A stretch of 64,000 nt of DNA from Parapedobacter sp051400755 (GCF_051400755.1 NZ_JBLFFL010000001.1:1314199-1378198), one strand, 5' to 3'; positions 25,541 to 34,437 are shown, counted from the first letter of the stretch. Notes: generated from the letters alone by a model not told the origin. Translations and numbers: made by a program.

Positions 25541-27085
25541 CTAACGCATGCTTATTGCATCCGCGCAATTCATCCCATCGATTGCTGCTGATACGATGCC
25601 CCCGGCATATCCGGCCCCTTCGCCGCAGGGATACAGTCCTTTGATCTGGGGGTGTTGTAAGGTATCCTTGTCCCTCGGTATGCGTACGGGCGATGATGTG
25701 CGCGACTCAACCCCGACCAAGATGGCCTCATTGGTGAAATAGCCTTTCATTTTCTTGCCAAACAGTGGGAGAGCGTTTTTAAGGGCATCGTGAACAAAGG
25801 GCGGCAGTACATCGCTGAGCATCGCGCTATGGGTGCCTGGCTGGTAGGAATTGACGGGTAAGGTATCGGATAGCTTACCTTGTACGAAATCGACCATCCG
25901 TTGTGCCGGAGCGACCAGTTTGCCGCCGCCCGCCACATGCGCTCGTTCTTCTACCTCATGCTGGAAATCCAACAATGCAAAGGGATAGCGGGTGGACTGC
26001 GGCACATCTTGCAGGTTGACCTGCACCACAGTGCCTGAATTGGCGTAGGGGTTGTTGCGTTTGGATGGCGACCAGCCGTTGACGACCACTTCGCCCTTAT
26101 CGGTAGCACAGGGTGCGATGATGCCACCCGGACACATGCAGAAGGAGAATACCCCCCGGCCACCTACTTGTTCCACTAAACTGTAATAAGCGGGTGGAAG
26201 GTGCTCACTTCTCACCATGCAATGGTATTGTGCCTGATCGATGATTTCCTGCGGGTGCTCTATCCGGACACCGAGGGCGAACGGTTTAGGCTCGACGAGC
26301 CACCGCTTGCGGTGAAACAGCTCGAAGAGGTCGCGTGCGGAGTGCCCGGTGGCGAGTATGACGTGTTGAGCGGGGATATGCTCACCGGAGGCTAGCATGA
26401 CGCCAGCCACCTGACCGAGATGCGCTTCGATGTCCACTACCCGGCTGTTGAAACGGATTTCTCCGCCATGCGCTAGGATGGTATTGCGCATGGCCTGTAT
26501 GATACCCGGAAGTTTATTGGTGCCGATATGCGGACGGGCATCCACCAAGATGTCTTCGGTGGCGCCGTGGGCAACAAGCAGCTGCAGTACCCGCTGTACA
26601 TCTCCCCGTTTATTGGACCGGGTATATAGCTTGCCGTCGGAATAGGTGCCTGCGCCTCCTTCGCCAAAGCAGTAATTGGAATCGGGATTGACAAGGCCCT
26701 CCTTGTTCAGGGCTGCCAAGTCCCGGCGGCGTTCCTGCACGGTTTTGCCGCGCTCGAGGACTATGGGGCGTATCCCCTTTTCCAGGCAGCGTAATGCGGC
26801 GAATAGGCCAGCGGGACCGGCGCCGATGATAATGACTGGCAGCGCATCGGCAACATTGGCATAGTTAACGTGTGTGGTCTCGAGAAGGGGCTGCTCGTCG
26901 ATATATAGCGCTACGCGGATGCGGAAGACCACCTGTTTGCCACGGGCGTCGATGGAGCGCTTGCGTATTTTTAGGCCTTTAATCCGCGATGGGGCGATAT
27001 TTAGCTCTATAGCGCCTTTCTGGAGGATATGCGCTTGGTCTTCGATTCGTTCCGGGAGAATGCTTAGTTCAATTTCCTGTTGCAT
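25541..27085 (-). CDS. FAD-dependent oxidoreductase (COG2509-type)
   Basis: A 514-residue flavoprotein. Start at ATG 27085 (MQQEIELSILPE) is preferred; ATG 27139 and TTG 27142 are in frame but add a poorly conserved tail. An N-terminal alpha/beta domain (1-85) precedes the Rossmann dinucleotide motif IIGAGPAGLFAALRCLEKG (about 88-106), then GEGGAGTYSDGKLYTR, an FAD-contact LATGHSARD, and a C-terminal GEGAGYAGGIVSAAIDGMNCADAI. These match the widespread uncharacterised family of FAD-dependent dehydrogenases. No partner gene is adjacent. The reaction is unknown. Confidence 0.85.
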   Translation of the reverse strand: MQQEIELSILPERIEDQAHILQKGAIELNIAPSRIKGLKIRKRSIDARGKQVVFRIRVALYIDEQPLLETTHVNYANVADALPVIIIGAGPAGLFAALRCLEKGIRPIVLERGKTVQERRRDLAALNKEGLVNPDSNYCFGEGGAGTYSDGKLYTRSNKRGDVQRVLQLLVAHGATEDILVDARPHIGTNKLPGIIQAMRNTILAHGGEIRFNSRVVDIEAHLGQVAGVMLASGEHIPAQHVILATGHSARDLFELFHRKRWLVEPKPFALGVRIEHPQEIIDQAQYHCMVRSEHLPPAYYSLVEQVGGRGVFSFCMCPGGIIAPCATDKGEVVVNGWSPSKRNNPYANSGTVVQVNLQDVPQSTRYPFALLDFQHEVEERAHVAGGGKLVAPAQRMVDFVQGKLSDTLPVNSYQPGTHSAMLSDVLPPFVHDALKNALPLFGKKMKGYFTNEAILVGVESRTSSPVRIPRDKDTLQHPQIKGLYPCGEGAGYAGGIVSAAIDGMNCADAISMR

Positions 27086-27184
27086 GAAATGATGTCGGGT
27101 TTTTATCCCGAAGTGTAACAAAGGTATGAATTTTGCCATCAAAGTATTAAATTCGTGGATGAAATGAATTTAAACCCAATCAAC

Positions 27185-27766
27185 ATGAAAAGAAGATTAT
27201 TCGTAGTCATGGTAGGCGTATTCGCCGCCCTTTCTTTTAGCTCATGCGGCTATAACTCCTTGGTCAACCAGGAAGAAAATGTCAAAGGTAAGTGGGCGCA
27301 AGTAGAAAATGCTTACCAACGGCGTGCAGACCTGATCCCTAACTTGGTCAATAGCGTAAAGGGGGCTGCTAAGTTTGAGCAGGAGACCCTTACGCAGGTG
27401 ATCGAGGCGCGGGCTAAGGCCTCATCGGTAACCGTCGACCCCGAAAACCTGACCCCGGAGGCTATCCAGCAGTTTCAGCAATCGCAGGATGCGCTGTCTC
27501 AATCGCTGGGCCGATTGTTGGTCACCGTCGAGCGTTATCCCGAACTCAAGGCCAATCAGAATTTTCTGGAATTGCAGGCCCAACTAGAAGGAACGGAGAA
27601 CCGTATTAGCACCGAGCGCCGGGCATTCAATGAAGCCACTCAGGAGTACAATTCGTCGGTGAGGCGTTTCCCGAATAACCTAACGGCAGGTTTATTCGGT
27701 TTCAAGCAAAAGGGCTATTTCACGGCAGAAGCTGGAGCTGACCAAGCCCCCGAAGTGCAGTTTTAA
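27185..27766 (+). CDS. lemA: LemA family protein, lipoprotein form
   Basis: A 193-residue LemA-type protein. From ATG 27185 the sequence has a lipoprotein signal (FAALSFSSCGYN); earlier GTG 27155 and ATG 27164 are in frame. The long four-helix bundle typical of the family follows (KGKWAQVENAYQRRADLIPN, SLGRLLVTVERYPELKANQN, RAFNEATQEYNSSVRRFPNN). Function is poorly understood; LemA proteins very often sit with TPM-domain genes, as here, where two TPM genes follow after 6 bp and with a 14-bp overlap. Confidence 0.92.
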   Translation: MKRRLFVVMVGVFAALSFSSCGYNSLVNQEENVKGKWAQVENAYQRRADLIPNLVNSVKGAAKFEQETLTQVIEARAKASSVTVDPENLTPEAIQQFQQSQDALSQSLGRLLVTVERYPELKANQNFLELQAQLEGTENRISTERRAFNEATQEYNSSVRRFPNNLTAGLFGFKQKGYFTAEAGADQAPEVQF

Positions 27767-27772
27767 GGTGAT

Positions 27773-28210
27773 ATGAAACCATTCACCGAAGAACAGCAAG
27801 AAAAGATTGTGCTCGCCATCCAGTTGGCAGAGGCCCGTACAGCTGGGGAGATCCGCTTGGCAGTGGAACCCCATTGCCCCACGGAGCCCCTAGACCGTGC
27901 TGCGGTGTATTTCCGTCGGTTGCGCATGCATCAGACGGCCCTGCGCAATGGGGTATTGATCTACATGGCTACAGACGATCACCAGTTTGCCATTATAGGC
28001 GATAAAGGGATTGATGCGAAGGTGCCCACTCATTTTTGGGAAGAAACCAAGGAGCTTATGTTGCAACATTTCAAGCAGGGTGATCTCGTGCAGGGGCTTA
28101 TCGAGGGAATTGCGCACGCGGGAGAACAGTTGCGGCATTTTTTTCCGCGGCAGGAGGATGATGTAAATGAGTTGCCTAATGATATAGCCTTTGGTAATGG
28201 TAAAGATTAA
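27773..28210 (+). CDS. TPM domain protein, soluble
   Basis: A 145-residue protein carrying only a TPM (TLP18.3/Psb32/MOLO-1) domain: EEQQEKIVLAIQLAEARTAG, LIYMATDDHQFAIIGDKGID, with no signal peptide or membrane helix. Lying between LemA and a membrane-bound TPM protein, it forms a three-gene module found in many Bacteroidota. Its molecular role is not established. The end of the gene overlaps the start of the next by 14 bp. Confidence 0.85.
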   Translation: MKPFTEEQQEKIVLAIQLAEARTAGEIRLAVEPHCPTEPLDRAAVYFRRLRMHQTALRNGVLIYMATDDHQFAIIGDKGIDAKVPTHFWEETKELMLQHFKQGDLVQGLIEGIAHAGEQLRHFFPRQEDDVNELPNDIAFGNGKD

Positions 28211-28988
28211 GCATGTTGTCGTCATCGTGTTCGTGTTATTGGGTGTCCGTGCTGTGCTGGCGCAGGATTTCCCCGCTACACCGAACACGTTGGTAAACGA
28301 CTATACAAATACGTTGACGGCCGCCCAGGTGGAGCAGTTGGAGCGTAAACTGGTGGCGTTTGATGATAGCACATCTACCCAGATAGCCGTTGCGGTGATG
28401 CAGTCCACCGGGCAATATGACATTGCCGATTATGGTGTGCGCCTGGCCCAACAATGGGGTATCGGGGGCAAGGAGCATGATAATGGCATCTTGCTGTTGG
28501 TGGCTCTGGGTGACCGCGCGGTGACCATCCAAACGGGATACGGTGTTGAAGGGGCTGTGCCCGATGCCATAGCCTATCGGATCATTGAAAACGAAATCAA
28601 ACCTGCTTTCCGTCAAGGCGATTATTTTACCGGAATCGACCGGGCTACAAGTGCCCTCATCGCGTATACCAAGGGCGAATATAAGGCACCTCCCAAGAAA
28701 GAACAGGGTGGTAGAGGAATCGGTACAGCCGTGTTGTTGTTTATTGTCATTATCGTCGTGATTGCGTTGTTCAGTCGTGGCGGCGGGGGTGGCGGCGGCA
28801 AAGTGCTGGGTGGCCGCGGAGCATCAGATGTATTCTGGTGGACACTCCTGAGCGGGATGGGTGGTGGAAGAGGCGGCGGTTTCGGTGGTGGTGGCGGTTT
28901 CGGTGGCGGATTTGGCGGTGGCGGCGGTGGTTTCGGAGGTTTCGGCGGCGGCGGTTTCGGTGGCGGCGGTGCAAGCGGACGATGGTAA
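28197..28988 (+). CDS. TPM domain membrane protein with Gly-rich tail (YgcG-like)
   Basis: A 263-residue protein: signal peptide (to about residue 22, VLAQD), TPM domain (about 30-160; VNDYTNTLTAAQVEQLERKL, QTGYGVEGAVPDAIAYRI), one membrane helix (about 182-198; AVLLFIVIIVVIALF) and a tail made almost wholly of Gly with regularly spaced Phe (GGGFGG units). Glycine-rich tails of this type are usual in YgcG-like proteins and may help self-association at the envelope. ATG 28197 is chosen over TTG 28191. It ends the LemA/TPM operon. Confidence 0.88.
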   Translation: MVKIKHVVVIVFVLLGVRAVLAQDFPATPNTLVNDYTNTLTAAQVEQLERKLVAFDDSTSTQIAVAVMQSTGQYDIADYGVRLAQQWGIGGKEHDNGILLLVALGDRAVTIQTGYGVEGAVPDAIAYRIIENEIKPAFRQGDYFTGIDRATSALIAYTKGEYKAPPKKEQGGRGIGTAVLLFIVIIVVIALFSRGGGGGGGKVLGGRGASDVFWWTLLSGMGGGRGGGFGGGGGFGGGFGGGGGGFGGFGGGGFGGGGASGRW

Positions 28989-29063
28989 AAATGTGTTTAT
29001 CGAAACAGGGTTTCCGGCGAATATCGCTATATTGCCGCATTGAAATTGCACAATAGGTTGAAG

Positions 29064-30194
29064 ATGACAAAATTAATGTTGATGGCAATGGCAGCATTGC
29101 CGATGATAGGGGTTGCGCAGGATGATTTTACGATCACCGGCAAGGTCGGCAGCTTGAATGCGCCAGCAAAAGCATACTTGAGCTACCGCACGGGCGCAGG
29201 CGCCGTATTGGACTCGGCTGAGGTATCTGACGGAACGTTCAAATTCCATGGCAGCGTGGCCGGTCCGTCGCAGGCCCTGGTGCTCCTCGCGCATGAAGGA
29301 GGCGATATTCGCGGGATGGAAGATCCGGACCGGGTTGAAGTCTATTTGGAAAAAGGCGTGATCGCCATCACCGCAGCAGATTCGTTGACAAAGGCCACAG
29401 TAAAGGGGGGCGACCTCAACCAGGACTTTGTCGCCTATCGGGGTCAGTTAGCGCCCGTACAGGCAAAAATGGGTGAACTGATGGGCCGCTATACCGCGGC
29501 ATCCGATGAACAGAAGCAAGATTCTACGTTTGTGCAGGCGCTTCAGGCGGAGGCAATGGGCATACAAGAGGAGCAGAAAGCGATTGATTTTCAATACATC
29601 AAAGACCATCCGGCAAGTGTGGTGAGCCTTGATTTGCTCTATCCTTACGTAGGTTCCGCACCGGCAGCGGATGAAATCGAGTCCGCTTTCAACGCATTGT
29701 CGGAAGGGCTAAGGAATTCGGATAAAGGGAAAGCGATCAGCGTGCAGTTGGCGAGCCTTAAACGCGTAGGCATCGGCGCCTTAGCGCCGGAATTTACCCA
29801 ACCAGATACGGCCGGTAATCCTGTGGCATTATCGTCATTAAGGGGTAAGTATGTATTGGTGGATTTTTGGGCCAGCTGGTGTGTACCTTGCCGGCATGAA
29901 AACCCGAATGTAGTGGCGGCATACCAGGCATTTAAAGACAAGAATTTTACCGTATTCGGGGTGTCGCTTGATCGCCCTGGGCAAAAAGATGCGTGGCTAA
30001 AGGCGATCCATGACGATGGCCTGCAGGATTGGGCGCATGTATCTGAGTTGAAATGGTGGGATTCTGCCGTGGTCGATCAGTACGCCATCCAGGGAATCCC
30101 CGCCAATTTCTTGCTGGATCCGGAGGGCAAAATTGTGGCGAAGAACCTCCGTGGTGAGGAGCTTCATGCCATATTGACTAAGTTGCTGAATTAA
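29064..30194 (+). CDS. TlpA-like thiol-disulfide oxidoreductase with DUF4369 domain
   Basis: A 376-residue periplasmic protein. The signal peptide ends near GVAQD. An N-terminal DUF4369 beta domain (about 22-120) is joined by a helical linker to a C-terminal AhpC/TSA-thioredoxin domain (about 240-376) with active site WCVPC in FWASWCVPCRHENP and the cis-Pro loop GIPANFLLD. Such proteins reduce or shuffle periplasmic disulfides and may receive electrons from the DsbD protein encoded nearby. ATG 29064 is preferred to TTG 29040. A bidirectional terminator separates it from pfkA. Confidence 0.9.
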   Translation: MTKLMLMAMAALPMIGVAQDDFTITGKVGSLNAPAKAYLSYRTGAGAVLDSAEVSDGTFKFHGSVAGPSQALVLLAHEGGDIRGMEDPDRVEVYLEKGVIAITAADSLTKATVKGGDLNQDFVAYRGQLAPVQAKMGELMGRYTAASDEQKQDSTFVQALQAEAMGIQEEQKAIDFQYIKDHPASVVSLDLLYPYVGSAPAADEIESAFNALSEGLRNSDKGKAISVQLASLKRVGIGALAPEFTQPDTAGNPVALSSLRGKYVLVDFWASWCVPCRHENPNVVAAYQAFKDKNFTVFGVSLDRPGQKDAWLKAIHDDGLQDWAHVSELKWWDSAVVDQYAIQGIPANFLLDPEGKIVAKNLRGEELHAILTKLLN

Positions 30195-30214
30195 GTGGCG
30201 CGGTCTGCATAAAC

Positions 30215-30247
30215 AAAAAAGCCTTCTGATACAGAAGGCTTTTTTTG
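30215..30247. terminator. Bidirectional terminator between tlpA-like gene and pfkA
   Basis: GCCTTCTG (30221-30228) pairs with CAGAAGGC around a short loop, with A-runs on the left and a run of seven T on the right. It can terminate the plus-strand thioredoxin gene and the minus-strand pfkA. Confidence 0.85.
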
Positions 30248-30263
30248 TTGGTTTATGATGCCT

Positions 30264-31244
30264 TTACAGCGAGAGGATATCCACTATCCGGAGCAAATTT
30301 TCATTGATGGAACTGAGGTGTTTGATGGCCTTGCTAAACGGCGTGTAGGCAATCTCTCCATGTACCAGCCCGAGCATTTCGCCACGCCGACCGGCGACCA
30401 ATGCGTCTACAGCAGCCACGCCAAGGCGGCTGGCCAACACACGGTCCATACAGGAGGGGCTTCCTCCGCGTTGGATGTGGCCTAGAATAGACACCCGCAA
30501 GTCGTAGTGCGGGAAACGCTCTTTGATGCGTTCGGCCACGGCAAAGGCGCCGCCTGCCTCGTCGCCTTCAGCCACGATGATCACCCGTGATGCCTTGTTT
30601 TTGCGCGTCCTATCCAACCGGTCCATCATCACCTCATAGTCTACTTTGATCTCGGGGATGAGTACGCATTCGGCTCCGACACTGATACCCGAGCGCAGCG
30701 CGATTAGCCCTGAATCACGGCCCATCACTTCTACCACGAAGACCCGATCATGGGATTCAGCCGTGTCGCGGATTTTGTCCACCGCCTCAATGACGGTATT
30801 GATGGCGGTGTCATATCCAATCGTAAAATCGGTGCCGGCCAGGTCATTGTCAATCGTACCCGGCAGGCCGACGACAGGAATATTGTGCTCTTCAATAAAT
30901 TTAGCTGCTCCGGTGAACGTGCCGTCGCCGCCAACGGCCACCAGCCCGTCTATGCCATGTTTCCGAAGGTTTTCATATGCGCGCTGCCGTCCCTCTACCG
31001 TGCGGAATTCGTCACTCCGTGCGGTTTTGAGAATGGTGCCGCCACGCTGGATGATGTTGGCCACAGACTTGGCATCCATGGGGAGGATATCGCCCTGTAC
31101 CATGCCGTCGTAACCGCGGACGATTCCAAATACATTCAGGTTGTAATACAATCCGGTGCGGACTACGGCACGTATGGCGGCGTTCATGCCCGGTGCATCT
31201 CCTCCTGATGTGAATACCGCGATGTTTTTGATGTTATTGTTCAT
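30264..31244 (-). CDS. pfkA: 6-phosphofructokinase (ATP-dependent type)
   Basis: A 326-residue glycolytic enzyme converting fructose 6-phosphate to the 1,6-bisphosphate. ATG 31244 gives the normal start; an in-frame upstream extension to 31298 would overlap dsbD. Motifs are FTSGGDAPGMNAAIR, the ATP-site VAVGGDGTF (GGDGT, typical of ATP-dependent rather than PPi-dependent forms), the catalytic GTIDNDLAGTD, and MGRDSGLIA for substrate binding. The gene lies 25 bp after dsbD on the same strand, so it may be cotranscribed with it. Confidence 0.95.
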   Translation of the reverse strand: MNNNIKNIAVFTSGGDAPGMNAAIRAVVRTGLYYNLNVFGIVRGYDGMVQGDILPMDAKSVANIIQRGGTILKTARSDEFRTVEGRQRAYENLRKHGIDGLVAVGGDGTFTGAAKFIEEHNIPVVGLPGTIDNDLAGTDFTIGYDTAINTVIEAVDKIRDTAESHDRVFVVEVMGRDSGLIALRSGISVGAECVLIPEIKVDYEVMMDRLDRTRKNKASRVIIVAEGDEAGGAFAVAERIKERFPHYDLRVSILGHIQRGGSPSCMDRVLASRLGVAAVDALVAGRRGEMLGLVHGEIAYTPFSKAIKHLSSINENLLRIVDILSL

Positions 31245-31269
31245 TAATGATGTAATAGATTTTGTGCTA

Positions 31270-32970
31270 CTAGTTAAGGCGTTTTGAATGGAATGCATCC
31301 ATCCCGCTGTTCAGAAAATTGAGGTAATTTTGGATATCTTCATTGTAGGCCTGCGCGGGGACCAACTGGTTTCCTTCGCTGTCGATAATGACATAGTACG
31401 GCTGGGCATTCACGCCGAATCTTGATTGTTGAAGATCGGACCATTTTCGCCCGACGGTCGTGATGTTTTTTCCACTGAATGCCGAGACATATTGTTCGCT
31501 TTCATCCAATTTGGTACGGTCGTCGACATATAGAGAGGCCAGGATATAGTCCTCCTTCAAGCGTTTTAATACCTGCGGATCGGGCCAAACGGACTCTTCC
31601 ATTTTACGGCAGTTGACGCAGCTCCATCCGGTGAAATCGAGGAGAACCGGTTTTCCTACCTGTTTGGAATATGCCAGTGCTTGGTCATAATCGTAAAACG
31701 CATCGATACCGTGTGGTGCGTGGAATACATCGCCGTATTTTTTGACGAGTCCTGTACTTGCCTGAGGTGCGGCAGTCGCCAAACCGGCTTGGTGCAGGTT
31801 AAAATCCTGGGTGGGCGATGGGGGCAACCAAGCACTCAGCGCTTTCAGCGGCGCCCCCCATAACCCCGGGACCATATAGACCGTGAAAGAAAGGATGGCG
31901 ATGGCAAAAAATAAACGGGGAACGGAGATGAACGGAACGCTGCTATCGTGCGAGAATTTCAGTTTGCCCAACAAATACAGGCCGAACATTCCAAAGATGA
32001 CAATCCAGATGGAAAGGAATACTTCCCTGTCGAGGATTCGCCAATGATAAGCCAGATCGACATTGGAGAGGAACTTAAATGCTAGGGCCAACTCCAGAAA
32101 ACCCAGCGATACCTTCACGGTATTGAGCCATCCGCCCGATTTCGGCATTTCTTTCAGCAACGATGGAAAAAATGCAAACAGCATAAACGGTATGGCCAGC
32201 GCCACTGAAAAGCCTAGCATGCCCATTGCCGGCCCCATGAGCGAGCCTTTTGAAACGGCTTCTACGAGCAGGTAACCGATGATTGGCCCCGTACAAGAAA
32301 ACGAGACCAAGGCGAGCGTGAAGGCCATAAAAAACAAGCCAAGGAGGCCGCCCCTATTGGACTTTTCGTCGATCTTGTTGACAAAGCGCGAGGGCAATGT
32401 AATCTCGAACGCACCCAAAAACGAAATGGCAAATACAATGATAATGATAAAAAACAACAGGTTGAACCAAGCGCTGCTTGCGGCTTCGTTGAGTGCGGAT
32501 GCGCCGAAGATCAAGGTGACCAGCATGCCCAATGCTACGTAGATCACGATGATAAAAAGACCATACAACAGTGCGTTGATCACCCCTTTCGCTCTTGTCC
32601 CGCTCTGTTTCGTAAAAAACGAAACGGTTAAGGGGACCATGGGATAGATGCAGGGCATAAGGAAGGCAGCAAAGCCGCCAATAAGGCCGGCTATGAATAT
32701 CCCCCAAAGTGTCTGTGGAGCATCGCCTCCTGCGGATGCGTTGTTGATAGCGGCAGTTGCCGTGGTATCTTGCCCAGCGGTCGTATCTTGCCCGTCTGTA
32801 AAGACCACGTCATCTGGCGTCGCAATATAGGCCGCCGTGTCGACGGTATCCTGTCCGTCGCTGAATTCGACACCCTCAACGTCGTACAAGGTGTCTTGCG
32901 CGAGGGCATGAGGTGTGGTAGCGCAAACCACGCCAGCGAACAGGAGTAGGACAAGAAGAACTCGCTTCAT
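31270..32970 (-). CDS. dsbD: DsbD-type thiol:disulfide interchange membrane protein
   Basis: A 566-residue protein moving reducing power from the cytosol to the periplasm. After a signal peptide (MKRVLLVLLLFAGVVCATT) comes a spacer with repeated DGQDT units. The eight-helix CcdA-like domain has MPCIYPMVPLTVSFF and FSCTGPIIG supplying its two redox Cys, and a C-terminal thioredoxin domain has GWSCVNCRKME (CxxC). The classic N-terminal DsbD-alpha domain is absent here and encoded by the separate upstream gene. ATG 32970 is preferred because the frame further upstream overlaps a TATGTTTG promoter element. Confidence 0.93.
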   Translation of the reverse strand: MKRVLLVLLLFAGVVCATTPHALAQDTLYDVEGVEFSDGQDTVDTAAYIATPDDVVFTDGQDTTAGQDTTATAAINNASAGGDAPQTLWGIFIAGLIGGFAAFLMPCIYPMVPLTVSFFTKQSGTRAKGVINALLYGLFIIVIYVALGMLVTLIFGASALNEAASSAWFNLLFFIIIIVFAISFLGAFEITLPSRFVNKIDEKSNRGGLLGLFFMAFTLALVSFSCTGPIIGYLLVEAVSKGSLMGPAMGMLGFSVALAIPFMLFAFFPSLLKEMPKSGGWLNTVKVSLGFLELALAFKFLSNVDLAYHWRILDREVFLSIWIVIFGMFGLYLLGKLKFSHDSSVPFISVPRLFFAIAILSFTVYMVPGLWGAPLKALSAWLPPSPTQDFNLHQAGLATAAPQASTGLVKKYGDVFHAPHGIDAFYDYDQALAYSKQVGKPVLLDFTGWSCVNCRKMEESVWPDPQVLKRLKEDYILASLYVDDRTKLDESEQYVSAFSGKNITTVGRKWSDLQQSRFGVNAQPYYVIIDSEGNQLVPAQAYNEDIQNYLNFLNSGMDAFHSKRLN

Positions 32971-32996
32971 GAGGGGCATACGTAAAAAACGGAGTG

Positions 32997-33004
32997 CAAA
33001 CATA
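32997..33004 (-). promoter_or_regulatory. -7 element of the dsbD promoter
   Basis: Minus strand TATGTTTG, about 27 nt before ATG 32970 and just downstream of the terminator hairpin of the preceding gene. No clear -33 is visible because the hairpin occupies that position. Confidence 0.4.
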
Positions 33005-33010
33005 GTGAAA

Positions 33011-33035
33011 TAAAAAAAAGGCAGTACACTGCCTT
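33011..33035 (-). terminator. Terminator after the DsbD N-terminal-domain gene
   Basis: On the minus strand AAGGCAG-TGTA-CTGCCTT (33035-33018) is followed by a run of T (33019-33012), a standard intrinsic terminator between the two dsbD-related genes. Confidence 0.8.
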
Positions 33036-33060
33036 CACCGATTTCTTTTTTTGGCCAGTG

Positions 33061-33510
33061 TTACTTGACCGCAACCGTAAACTCGACTTCATCAGGAGGG
33101 AGGCATTGGGTAGCATCACAGGCCATGAATTCCACGGCTCCCTTAACGGTTGTAGCGCCATTCTTTAATTTGACTTTTTGCTGAAAAACGACCTCTTTGT
33201 CAAAATAGGGGACATCCATATCAAAAACTTCTTCGTACTTGTTTTTCGCCTTTGGTTCAGCAGGCTTGCCGACCAAGGCAAAATCTGCGGACGGGCTAAA
33301 GGTAAACGAGGTTTTTATCGGTCCGCCTTCTGCCACGTTCTGCGAGTATATATGCCAGCCATTATCCATGGTCGCTTTCATGAAAATGACGGCCTCACTT
33401 GCACTGATTTTCTTGGCACCAAACTGCCATTTTACCGGCTGCAGGATCTGCGCAGAAGCGCCCGCTGCTGTGATCAATAAAATAGCGATTGCTAATGTGA
33501 TTTTCTTCAT
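33061..33510 (-). CDS. Stand-alone DsbD N-terminal-domain protein
   Basis: A 149-residue periplasmic protein with a signal peptide (MKKITLAIAILLITAAGASAQ). The rest matches the DsbD-alpha/DsbC-like domain: an immunoglobulin-type beta-sandwich with DNGWHIYSQN near the start and a Cys pair in FMACDATQCLPPDEV near the end. In DsbD-alpha that pair accepts electrons from the membrane domain and passes them on. The gene directly precedes dsbD but is separated by a terminator, so the two parts of the pathway can be expressed independently. Confidence 0.85.
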   Translation of the reverse strand: MKKITLAIAILLITAAGASAQILQPVKWQFGAKKISASEAVIFMKATMDNGWHIYSQNVAEGGPIKTSFTFSPSADFALVGKPAEPKAKNKYEEVFDMDVPYFDKEVVFQQKVKLKNGATTVKGAVEFMACDATQCLPPDEVEFTVAVK

Positions 33511-33597
33511 GATCTGTGTTGTTGCATTGTCTACACGATGAGACTTATTTCTAATATGGAGGTTTAATCCTGTCAGTTTATGTTCGGTATTTGCGTG

Positions 33598-33627
33598 CAA
33601 AGGTAATCATTTTTGATCAGATGACAA
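33598..33627 (-). promoter_or_regulatory. Promoter of the DsbD N-terminal-domain gene
   Basis: Minus strand TTTG (33627-33624), 18-bp spacer, TACCTTTG (33605-33598). It overlaps the 3' end of birA and gives a leader of about 80 nt before ATG 33510. Confidence 0.6.
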
Positions 33628-34387
33628 AAGCGATCTCCTTGATGTCAAAATCGACCACGTGACTGTTGAAATCAATTTGCAGCCGTCCCGATTCGGTCAC
33701 CCCGACGATGACGCCCATTACCCGCACGCCATCGATCAGAAAGTGATGCGGTTCACCGAGTCGGTAAAGGCGCGCGCTATAGGTGGTCAACTGCGTTTCA
33801 ACATCGCCCGTTTTCAGTACCAGATACTCCTGCTCGATATGTTTGCAAAGATCGGTCAATAGGTGGGATAGATTGCAATCGTGATGTAAAATTTGCTTGA
33901 TAGAAATAACCGATTCGCGGATGGGTTCGGGAAACGCCAATTGATTGACGTTGATGCCGATGCCTACGATAGCCGCCTTCCAGACGTGTCCCTTGAGGAT
34001 GTTTTCAATCAGAATACCCCCGATTTTTTTATGGTTGACGTAAAGATCATTCGGCCATTTGATGTAAACATCCTCGGGTAATAGGGATTCGAGCCAGCGG
34101 ACGATGCCGAGACTGATGGCTGCGGTGAGGTGGAATTGATGTTTCGGGCTCAGGAACGTGGGCGTCAGCAGGATGCTTATGGTGAGGTTTTGGCCGGGCT
34201 CGCTGTGCCAGGTAGCCCCCTTTTGCCCCCTGCCAGCGAATTGGTCAACTGCCATTATTACAGTACCTTCGGCAAGTGGCGTGGATTTTGACAGTTCTTT
34301 TTTAAGGTATTCGTTTGTGGAGGGTGTCCGCTGTACGGTAATAACATTTTGTCCTTCAAATAATCCCGAAAATGTGTTACTTTGCAA
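33617..34387 (-). CDS. birA: Biotin-[acetyl-CoA carboxylase] ligase
   Basis: A 256-residue biotin protein ligase of the short class, lacking the N-terminal DNA-binding domain. Motifs are the biotinyl-AMP loop GRGQKGATWHSEPG, IKWPNDLYVNHKKIGGILIE and VGIGINVNQ, followed by a C-terminal SH3-like domain. It transfers biotin to the carboxylase carrier. No ATG precedes the catalytic domain; the start is TTG at 34387 with the promoter motif TAGTTTTG about 30 nt upstream. It is divergent from rsfS. Confidence 0.93.
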   Translation of the reverse strand: MQSNTFSGLFEGQNVITVQRTPSTNEYLKKELSKSTPLAEGTVIMAVDQFAGRGQKGATWHSEPGQNLTISILLTPTFLSPKHQFHLTAAISLGIVRWLESLLPEDVYIKWPNDLYVNHKKIGGILIENILKGHVWKAAIVGIGINVNQLAFPEPIRESVISIKQILHHDCNLSHLLTDLCKHIEQEYLVLKTGDVETQLTTYSARLYRLGEPHHFLIDGVRVMGVIVGVTESGRLQIDFNSHVVDFDIKEIAFVI

Positions 34388-34403
34388 TACGAATAAAATT
34401 AAA

Positions 34404-34417
34404 GGGTAATATTACCC
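34404..34417. promoter_or_regulatory. 14-bp perfect palindrome between birA and rsfS
   Basis: GGGTAATATTACCC is a perfect inverted repeat in the 50-bp gap between divergent genes, directly downstream of the birA -7 element. It has the size and position of a repressor operator, but no regulator can be named. Confidence 0.4.
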
Positions 34418-34425
34418 CAAAACTA
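34418..34425 (-). promoter_or_regulatory. -7 element of the birA promoter
   Basis: Minus strand TAGTTTTG fits TAnnTTTG exactly; transcription would begin inside the adjacent 14-bp palindrome, about 25 nt before the TTG start. Confidence 0.5.
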
Positions 34426-34437
34426 TAATTATTTTTA

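Noticed and set aside
28771..29097. Arg/His- or Thr/Ala-rich reading frames around the end of the TPM gene
   Set aside because: They are translations of the GGT/GGC-rich glycine tail in other frames.
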